From Bombiscardovia apis (GTDB lineage: Bacteria; Actinomycetota; Actinomycetes; Actinomycetales; Bifidobacteriaceae), in the NCBI RefSeq assembly GCF_033095945.1, contig NZ_AP026800.1:1364001-1428000 (forward strand): 64,000 nt of DNA, read 5' to 3'. The notes below the pieces were generated by a model that had not been told where the DNA came from, made no database searches, and worked only from the letters and a program-made list of their open reading frames with translations. Below, piece by piece: positions 58,293 to 64,000 of this stretch. Within the stretch, counting starts at the first letter, position 1, and the number at the start of each line of letters is the position of its first letter. A program made the translations under genes and the position numbers.

Positions 58293-58416
58293 TTAGTACC
58301 CACTAGGAGTTAACCGCCACAAAAGTATTCCAAATAGAAGTGTGGTTGGAATTCGAGGCTTGCAAGTCACTGTTCTCATGCATCCAAATCTCTTGTCCAA
58401 TACAGCATGTTCGGAA

Positions 58417-58962
58417 TTAAGCAGACAGCCCAAGTTCTCTAAGACAATTCTCGTAACTCCACTCGGGAGATTGGAGTATTTGATAATTTGTTCTTTTCCT
58501 ATCAGCAACGAATGTAGTAATCAGCTTTCCCTGGATCTCATTTAAATCTTTTATGCTTTTTACAGAGAATTCTATTACTACAGCAAATTGATCACTCTCG
58601 TCATAAATAACCACTCTTCTATGACTATTTTCTTTTAGTCTAGAGATATATCCACACTTCTGTTTGTAGGACGAATTACCTGAAGAAGCTGAAACCATAG
58701 ACCGAATTTTCCCCATTTTTTCAGCACGCTTCAAGGAAAATACCCGCTTCTTGGAATTCCCTTTGTCCGAATGTTCAGAACAACAATGATAAAAAGACTC
58801 TTCAGAAATGTTAACCGTAATCGGTTGCCCATTTACTAAAAAATGAAGGCTACCAGTACAATTACTGCCGGCAGCAACATATGTGTTCCAATATGCCCTT
58901 GCTTCCTCCTTTCCAGAAAACTTTAGCGACTTGCAATGAGTGCATACAGCGAGTTCTTCCAT
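58417..58962 (-). CDS. hypothetical protein with possible zinc-binding cysteines
   Basis: Not recognised. The 181 residues start MEELAVCTHCKS (CxxC) and contain YHCCSEHSD about 60 residues later, so a Cys/His metal site is possible. A basic middle (KKRVFSLKRAEKMGKIRSM) and a C-terminal segment with beta-like strands (HRRVVIYDESDQFAVVIEFSVKSI) follow. It has a strong promoter flanked by an inverted repeat (59007-59043). It precedes the half-HsdS by 376 bp on the same strand, so it may belong to the restriction island. Confidence 0.65.
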   Translation of the reverse strand: MEELAVCTHCKSLKFSGKEEARAYWNTYVAAGSNCTGSLHFLVNGQPITVNISEESFYHCCSEHSDKGNSKKRVFSLKRAEKMGKIRSMVSASSGNSSYKQKCGYISRLKENSHRRVVIYDESDQFAVVIEFSVKSIKDLNEIQGKLITTFVADRKRTNYQILQSPEWSYENCLRELGLSA

Positions 58963-59006
58963 ACATAGCTCTATGCGTCACGCATGAGGAAGGCCACAAC
59001 AAACAG

Positions 59007-59043
59007 TGACAAGCATTTATAAGTATGCAAAGATGCTTGTCAA
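59007..59043 (-). promoter_or_regulatory. promoter with overlapping inverted repeat
   Basis: On the minus strand a -35 TTGACA (59038-59043) and -10 TATAAA (59016-59021) are 16 bp apart. Perfect 10-bp arms TGACAAGCAT (59007-59016) and ATGCTTGTCA (59033-59042) embrace the spacer. A further short dyad ATGCGT-c-ACGCAT lies at 58971-58983. This drives the 181-residue protein and looks repressor-controlled. Confidence 0.65.
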
Positions 59044-59106
59044 CTCACATTTGTTGACTTACTTATAAAGATCGATTTGTTGGATAAACTCGCTAGTAAA
59101 CTTACA

Positions 59107-59295
59107 TCAGATGACACTCTGCCGAACGGCCGGAAGGATAGATATGCAGAAAGAACTATTTTTATAGCGGACGCGGACTAGCTTCATTGATAAGTTGAGT
59201 TTGTCACGGTTGTCAAATATTCGTTTTAGTTTGAAGCAGCTTTCCCAAACCTTGACCCAGAATTTGCAGAAAAGCGAAGTACTGAAAGCCCACTC
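59107..59295 (-). pseudogene. possible decayed coding remnant
   Basis: In the 397-bp gap 58963-59359 one minus-strand frame is open for 62 codons without a start (AFSTSLFCKFWVKVWESCFK, then KLVRVRYKNSSFCISILPAV). Its residue mix looks like a mobile-element remnant, but no family can be named. The nearby start of prmC marks the end of the AT-rich island. Confidence 0.25.
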
Positions 59296-59359
59296 TTATA
59301 GGGTAAACGAATCTTGCTGTCCAGGAGGGCTAATATCTTTCCTAGGGCTCCTCCCGTAC

Positions 59360-60364
59360 TCACCGACTCGCGACTAGGTAGCGGTCTCGGGCAGTGAGGT
59401 CTTGGGATGTGGTGGCGGTGGCGAAGCCGGCGGCGCGGGCGGCAACTTGGAGAGCTTGAGACTGAGAGGGGTCGTGTTCTAGGACTAGGTGGCCGGCGGG
59501 GCGCAGTAGGGCGGCGACGCGGGTTATGATGCGGCTGGGAATGGCTAGTCCGTCGGCTGAGCCTCCGTAGAGAGCTAGGGACGGGTCGTGCTCGACCACT
59601 TCGGGTTGGGTGGGCACTTGCGACTCGGGAACATAGGGCGGGTTGGTGATAACCAAATCGACTTTGCCGTCTAGGTCGCGCAAGGTCTCAGGCGCGGTGG
59701 CATCCGCCTCGATGAGTTGGTAGGAAGATCCGGCGGCGGCAATCACGTCTCGATAGCGCTCCAAATTACGGCGGGTCCACACAGCGGCCTCAGCAGAAAG
59801 CTCTACTGCCCAAACTTGGGCGCCCTTGACTTCCGTCGCCACCGACAAACCGATAGCACCAGATCCGGCGCACAAATCAACTACCAGCGGCCGCTCAACC
59901 CCTTCGGCCGCAAGCCAATCAAGCCCGTCTTGAACGACGCTCTCAGTCTCGGGCCTGGGTATGAAAACCCCCGGTCCGACTGCCAAGCTCATAAAGCGAA
60001 AAGGCGCGTGCCCCACAATGTATTGCAAGGGCTCACGCTCAGCCCGGCGCTCCACAAACTGGCGAAAGCTGGTGAGAGCGACCTGCTCGGCAAGCTCAGC
60101 TTCGAGAGCGCTCTCGCTAGATTCCCCGCTGAATCTTCCAAGAGCCGCCAATTGCGCAAAGCTCTCCCCCATCAGCACAGCCCTACTCAGCTCATGCAAG
60201 TCCACCTGGCAGGCCTCAGCAAGCAGTAAGCGGGCATCATTGTCTGGCGTATCGATCCCAGCATGCGCGAGCACACCGGAAGCAAGCGCGAGCGCCTGGC
60301 GAACCGGCATACTTAAGCTAAGAGAGAGCAGATCTTGGTTCTCGAACCCCATATCAACCTCCAC
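59360..60364 (-). CDS. prmC: peptide chain release factor N5-glutamine methyltransferase
   Basis: PrmC (HemK) methylates the Gln of the GGQ motif in RF1 and RF2. The 334 residues have an N-terminal helical substrate-binding domain (about 15-130) and a Rossmann methyltransferase with VVDLCAGSGAIGLSVA and the catalytic NPPY in VITNPPYVPES. An insert around 75-90 (GRFSGESSESALEAEL) is longer than usual. It follows prfA, its substrate gene, by 47 bp. Confidence 0.94.
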   Translation of the reverse strand: MEVDMGFENQDLLSLSLSMPVRQALALASGVLAHAGIDTPDNDARLLLAEACQVDLHELSRAVLMGESFAQLAALGRFSGESSESALEAELAEQVALTSFRQFVERRAEREPLQYIVGHAPFRFMSLAVGPGVFIPRPETESVVQDGLDWLAAEGVERPLVVDLCAGSGAIGLSVATEVKGAQVWAVELSAEAAVWTRRNLERYRDVIAAAGSSYQLIEADATAPETLRDLDGKVDLVITNPPYVPESQVPTQPEVVEHDPSLALYGGSADGLAIPSRIITRVAALLRPAGHLVLEHDPSQSQALQVAARAAGFATATTSQDLTARDRYLVASR

Positions 60365-60411
60365 CTGCTTCTCAAAGGCAATCGCACAAACGCAGCTACG
60401 ACAAGAAGAAC

Positions 60412-61500
60412 TTACTCCCGCCCAGCCAAGCGCTCAGCTTCGTCGGCTTGCACATCCGAGTCAATTACGGCCTGAATGTCGCCGTCTAGCACTTGGTCAA
60501 GGTTATACGCCTTGTAGTTAGTGCGGTGGTCAACGATGCGGTTTTCAGGGAAGTTGTAAGTACGAATGCGCTCAGAGCGGTCCATCGAGCGCACCTGTGA
60601 GTGGCGCATATCGGCGGCTTCTGCGGCCTCCTGCTCGTGCTTCATGGCTAGCAGTCGTGATTTCAGCACGCGCAGAGCGGCCGCACGATTCTGAATCTGC
60701 GACTTCTCGTCTTGCATGGAGACCACAATCCCGGTAGGAATATGGGTCATGCGCACTGCGGAATACGTGGTGTTGACCGACTGACCGCCAGGGCCAGAGC
60801 TCATGAAGATGTCAATCTTCAAATCCTTCTGGTCAATCTCAATCTCGTCGTCGTCCTCGTCTGCTTCCGGGAACACAATCACGCCAGCAGCCGAGGTCTG
60901 AATACGCCCCTGCGATTCGGTTACTGGAATGCGCTGCACCCGGTGCACGCCGCCCTCATACTTAAGCGAGGCCCATACGCCGTCTTCCGGCCCCACGGTG
61001 CCGCGCGAACGGAAGGCAATCTGCACATCTTTTATACCGCCCAGCTCGGTAGAGTTCTCGCTCATGACTTCAATCGCCCAGCCACGTTTTTCCGCATACC
61101 GGGTATACATTCGCATCAAATCGCCTGCGAATAGGGCAGCCTCATCGCCGCCAGTGCCGGCTTTAATCTCCATAATGGTGTCACGCGCATCGTCGGGATC
61201 ACGCGGAATCAGAGCAGTACGCAGCTTCTCTTCGGCTGCGGGCAGCTGAGCTTGCAGACTCTTGGCTTCCTCCGCAAAGTCCGGATCTTCTGAGGCCATG
61301 CTTTGGGCTGCCTCATAGTTTTCGGCGAGCTCTTGCCAGGCTTGATACGCCTGGACGATTGAGCCCAGTTCGGCATGGCGACGACCAAGCTTGCGAATCT
61401 GCGCTGGGTCGGAAGCCACCTCAGGCTGGCTCATTTGCTGCTCCAGCTTGTGATACTCATCTAACGCTGTCTGCGCCGCTGGGAACCGCTCGCTCTCCAT
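60412..61500 (-). CDS. prfA: peptide chain release factor 1
   Basis: RF1 recognises UAA and UAG. In 362 residues, GGQ is in [16 protein letters not shown] and the tripeptide anticodon PVT in RIPVTESQG. The helical N-terminal domain and C-terminal [16 protein letters not shown] are standard. It is followed by prmC and preceded by rpmE, an order common in actinobacteria. Confidence 0.96.
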   Translation of the reverse strand: MESERFPAAQTALDEYHKLEQQMSQPEVASDPAQIRKLGRRHAELGSIVQAYQAWQELAENYEAAQSMASEDPDFAEEAKSLQAQLPAAEEKLRTALIPRDPDDARDTIMEIKAGTGGDEAALFAGDLMRMYTRYAEKRGWAIEVMSENSTELGGIKDVQIAFRSRGTVGPEDGVWASLKYEGGVHRVQRIPVTESQGRIQTSAAGVIVFPEADEDDDEIEIDQKDLKIDIFMSSGPGGQSVNTTYSAVRMTHIPTGIVVSMQDEKSQIQNRAAALRVLKSRLLAMKHEQEAAEAADMRHSQVRSMDRSERIRTYNFPENRIVDHRTNYKAYNLDQVLDGDIQAVIDSDVQADEAERLAGRE

Positions 61501-61591
61501 ACCTTCTCGCCTTCTCTTAACTCAGCTGTGACTACTTAGATCTAGCGCTGGTGCGCCGTTTCAACATGAGCTTCGCGGCTGAGCGCTCCAC

Positions 61592-61662
61592 ACATACAAA
61601 AACGCCAGCTGATGCGGGCCGGGTACAAAAGAGCGACCCGGCGCAAAAGCTGGCGTTAAAAA
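61592..61662 (-). terminator. two-tier terminator after rpmE
   Basis: Outer arms AACGCCAGCT (61601-61610) and AGCTGGCGTT (61648-61657), with an inner GCCGGGT / ACCCGGC stem. On the minus strand TTTTTG follows the outer stem. It starts 8 bp from the rpmE stop. Confidence 0.88.
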
Positions 61663-61664
61663 AG

Positions 61665-61877
61665 CTACTTGTTCTTCTTGCCGTAGCGGGCTTCGAAGCG
61701 AGCCACACGACCACCGGTGTCGAGAATCTTCTGCTTGCCGGTGTAGAAGGGATGGCAGGCCGAGCATACGTCAACGGTCATATGATCCTTGGACGAAGTC
61801 GAACGAGTAACGAAAGTATTACCGCAAGAGCAGGTAACCTGCACTGCTTGATATTCAGGATGTATACCCTGCTTCAT
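61665..61877 (-). CDS. rpmE: 50S ribosomal protein L31 (zinc-binding type)
   Basis: A large-subunit protein at the central protuberance. ATG 61877 ([20 protein letters not shown]) is taken after AGGAGA; the frame extends upstream only into unrelated sequence. The 70 residues have the four zinc Cys, CSCG and CSAC, so this is the C+ form, not the Zur-regulated C- paralogue. [17 protein letters not shown] is the family signature. Confidence 0.96.
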   Translation of the reverse strand: MKQGIHPEYQAVQVTCSCGNTFVTRSTSSKDHMTVDVCSACHPFYTGKQKILDTGGRVARFEARYGKKNK

Positions 61878-62485
61878 GGTGTCTCCTAGGGTTAGAAGTG
61901 ACCCGGGTCGCCAACCCCGATGGCGGGCGTGAACCGGAACCAAATGTTGAGTATATCGTAAGGCCAAGAGATTCAGACCGAAGGAGCTAGGTTTGCACTC
62001 CCTCGCCCACCTCAATCATAGACTCTCTATTGAGGTCTTACTCTGTACTCATACGCATCAAGTCAGTGGCCCCTTCTTTTATTCCCGGCTACTTTCGCGA
62101 CACTCCCGAAATGCTCTACAGCTTTGTATCGAGTTCCTGCGACACGCGAATGATTAAGTTTTTTGTGAGTCCAAATTGCTGTAATTCGGCGAATTATGTC
62201 AATCAGTCTGAACCGCAGTGCCCCTCCAGGTTTGACATTGACCCTCTCGATACCCTAATATTTCTTACTAGAGAGAAATCTCGCGTGCGTTGGGGGATGC
62301 ATGTATGGTTAGCTGTAAGGGGATTGGCTTTAACCTTCCTTCTTATACCTAGTCACAAAGATAAATATTTGTTGTAAGCGTTAGCTATATGAATATAAGC
62401 ATAGGGATAGGCAATTGTTCATGTAGGTAACTGGTTGGGGTTTATCTTTGTACTGCATGCTTAACCAATAATTGAACTACAGTTA
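61878..62485. other. AT-rich non-coding stretch with one promoter
   Basis: No gene was recognised. A plus-strand promoter-like pair TTGACA (62232-62237) and TAATAT (62256-62261) with an 18-bp spacer points towards the structured element at 62486. Short open frames here lack ribosome-binding sites and sensible composition. Confidence 0.5.
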
Positions 62486-62737
62486 TGGGGATTCGTACAG
62501 AATCCGGACCCGGGTCGGTACTACAGGTAGCGAGGCATCCGGATGAAGAGCTCAATAGGTTGGGACTCATCATTTTGCCTTGCGACTCAGCTGACGTTGA
62601 GTTTCCGGTCCGAAGGGGAAGACAGACGCGATCTGGCTCTATTCCCCCGGCTGAAGTAAGTGGTTTTCCACTTGCGGAAGCGAGAGCCAGACTGCGGTAA
62701 GAGCGGGTTTCAACGCAAGTTGGAGCCCGCTTTTTCA
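62486..62737 (+). ncRNA. candidate structured non-coding RNA
   Basis: No family recognised. Complementary segments include GGATTC / GAATCC with a 5-nt loop near the start, CGGACC / GGTCCG over a distance of about 100 nt, GGGGAA / TTCCCC, CAGA / TCTG, TCTGGCTCT / AGAGCCAGA enclosing a short AAGTGG / CCACTT hairpin, and a terminal GAGCGGG / CCCGCTT stem followed by TTTTTC. It ends in an intrinsic terminator without any ORF, so a free-standing RNA of about 250 nt is likely. Confidence 0.5.
62700..62737 (+). terminator. terminator of the candidate RNA
   Basis: AGCGGG and CCCGCT pair around an 18-nt loop and are followed by TTTTTC. Confidence 0.75.
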
Positions 62738-62825
62738 ATACCTAGTGCACCAATCACGTATAAGCTATTGCTACTAAAGCTATAAAAGAAGCCCTTCCAA
62801 CCGCTAGGCTGCAAGGGCTAAGTAG

Positions 62826-62899
62826 TGGGGCCTCAGGGGCTTGAACCCTGGACCGAACGATTATGAGTCGTTTGCTCTAACCGACTGAGCTAAGGCCCC
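62826..62899 (-). tRNA. tRNA with CAT anticodon (Met or lysidine-type Ile)
   Basis: Cloverleaf on the minus strand: acceptor GGGGCCT / AGGCCCC, D arm GCTC...GAGC, anticodon loop CTCATAA in an AACGA / TCGTT stem, T arm CAGGG TTCAAGC CCCTG, discriminator A. No encoded CCA. The body resembles tRNA-Ile2 (CAT read as lysidine), though elongator Met is possible; it is not an initiator because the acceptor start is paired and the anticodon stem lacks the three G-C pairs. Confidence 0.92.
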
Positions 62900-62998
62900 A
62901 CGTTAGCTCGAAGCCAACAGTCATACTTTAGCAAAAGCACCCGCCAAGCGACCAGCACTAAAGCAACTGCATCCACTCCCCTTATCTTCAGCACCACA

Positions 62999-64000
62999 CT
63001 ACTGCGCGCTCTTCACTAACTCGGAGTATGCCGGTAAGCCCATATAGCTGAAACGCACTGTTTGCATACGTTGACTAGCAGCAGCACTCACTTTCGTATA
63101 CCACAGTGGCAGGGCCGGCAAATCATGCAACAGCCGCTCTTGAGCCCGATGATAGTACTCCCCTGCCTCACTCGAATCAGTTTGCTCCGCTGCCCGCCGC
63201 AGGAAAGCATCGAAATCTGAACTCTTGTAATCGCCATGATTTAGCCCTTTACCGTCAGCAAACCAAGAAGCGTACCCCTGTACCAGATAACCCTCAGGAT
63301 GCGGATAGTCCGACTGTATTCCAGAACTGAAAGCCGCATGAACCTGTCGCTTATTAATAGAGGTACGGAACTCTTTTGCGGTAGGGAATACAGTACTGTG
63401 AGCATGAATGCCAAGCGTGCCTTCTATATAGTGTGTAACCGCGTCAACCCAGTCTTTATCGCCACTATCAGCAGCATAGGCAATTTCAAAACTTCCCGTC
63501 CAAGGTGAGATAGTATTGGCTTCTTGCCAAAGCTTTCGTGCTTGAGCTGGGTGGTGAGCCAAGACCTGCTCACCCGCCAGCGAGTCAGTGTGGCCCTCAA
63601 TCGTGGGCGCAGTGAAATCAGAGGCCACAACCACCGATCCACGAAATATTTTTTCTCTAATCTTGGCCCTATCGATAGTCGCAGAAAGAGCTTGTCTACG
63701 CAAAACTCCTTCTCGCCCTTCAAAATGAGGCAGATCGCTGGGAATAGTCATCGTCTTTAAGGCAGGTCCGGTGCTCGAATATGCTTGCACCGTCTTATCG
63801 CTACGGTACGTACCTAATGAGGAGACAGGCACCGAGTCAAGCACATCTAAATTGCCTGCTTCCACGTCAGCATATGCCGTATCCAAGCTCTCATAATTGC
63901 GGAATATTATTCCGAGATTATGCGCTTTACGAGGGCCGGAATACGTGGGATTCTTAACCAAACTGATACTCTGGTTTGGAATCCAAGATTGGAACAGGTA
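62999..64000 (-). CDS. peptide ABC transporter substrate-binding protein, partial
   Basis: A family 5 extracellular solute-binding protein (DppA/OppA type). The frame is open to the window end: upstream of NPTYSGP it reads SWIPNQSISLVK, a normal join for the family, so the 5' part is outside the window. RRQALSATIDRAKIREKIF, VVVASDFTAPTIEG and the C-terminal LPALPLWYT are family landmarks. About 334 residues are seen of a usual 520-560. Ligand unknown. Confidence 0.88.
   Translation of the reverse strand, partial: YLFQSWIPNQSISLVKNPTYSGPRKAHNLGIIFRNYESLDTAYADVEAGNLDVLDSVPVSSLGTYRSDKTVQAYSSTGPALKTMTIPSDLPHFEGREGVLRRQALSATIDRAKIREKIFRGSVVVASDFTAPTIEGHTDSLAGEQVLAHHPAQARKLWQEANTISPWTGSFEIAYAADSGDKDWVDAVTHYIEGTLGIHAHSTVFPTAKEFRTSINKRQVHAAFSSGIQSDYPHPEGYLVQGYASWFADGKGLNHGDYKSSDFDAFLRRAAEQTDSSEAGEYYHRAQERLLHDLPALPLWYTKVSAAASQRMQTVRFSYMGLPAYSELVKSAQ

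Noticed and set aside
49004..59359. Prophage or integrative element
   Set aside because: Apart from the recombinase between the hsdS copies no phage, conjugation or replication gene is present.
62030..62377. 115-residue ORF in the non-coding stretch
   Set aside because: No ribosome-binding site, odd composition, and it crosses a promoter-like element; probably chance.
62486..62737. Cobalamin riboswitch or RNase P RNA
   Set aside because: GGGGAAG and GAGCCAGA looked suggestive, but the required conserved core blocks of either family are not present in order, and no B12-related gene follows.

Overview
The window looks like a chromosomal piece of an actinobacterium, most likely a Bifidobacteriaceae member. 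The reasons are an oligoribonuclease of the actinobacterial type, the ftsE-ftsX-CHAP-smpB order behind prfB, a Zur-type Fur protein, a DUF2156 lipid aminoacyltransferase paired with an esterase, a sortase-type wall protein, and moderately GC-rich, housekeeping-dense DNA. No database was searched, so the genus is an inference.

Layout. 1-13 kb is housekeeping: the end of coaX, a pseudouridine synthase, glmS, a polar amino-acid ABC transporter, smpB, a secreted CHAP hydrolase, ftsX, ftsE, prfB and map. 13-20 kb holds a DUF308 membrane protein, a neprilysin-type peptidase, a second-type SSB, exodeoxyribonuclease III, an MFS exporter and two small membrane proteins. 20.4-22.7 kb is an internalin-like leucine-rich-repeat wall protein whose signal-peptide region contains an 11-G tract that puts it out of frame; one G fewer restores a 761-residue ORF. 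23-31.8 kb is proS, a GNAT acetyltransferase, a BrnT/BrnA toxin-antitoxin pair, a PIF1-like helicase, orn, guaB, a WecA-like transferase and a Sua5/TsaC protein. 31.9-43 kb is cell envelope and metal/methionine uptake: metNIQ, an LTA-synthase-like sulfatase, an orphan metal-binding lipoprotein behind a Fur/Zur-like box, an esterase plus lipid aminoacyltransferase, zur and tRNA-Arg. 43-49 kb is transporters and a nucleoside hydrolase.

49.1-59.3 kb is an AT-richer island carrying a type I restriction-modification system. Read on the minus strand it is: a small orphan protein, a half-size HsdS, hsdR, hsdM, hsdS and a tyrosine recombinase, then an opposed hsdS copy that lacks its start. A 140-bp repeat lies in opposite orientation in the two hsdS copies, so the recombinase can be expected to switch the second target-recognition domain by inversion. 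The recombinase gene lies inside the invertible segment, and its ribosome-binding site is in the 3' arm of a strong hairpin.

59.4-64 kb returns to core genes: prmC, prfA, rpmE, a non-coding stretch with a candidate structured RNA and terminator, a CAT-anticodon tRNA, and a peptide-binding protein cut off by the window end. The two most interesting points are the two independent phase-variation devices: the poly-G surface protein and the inverting type I specificity locus.
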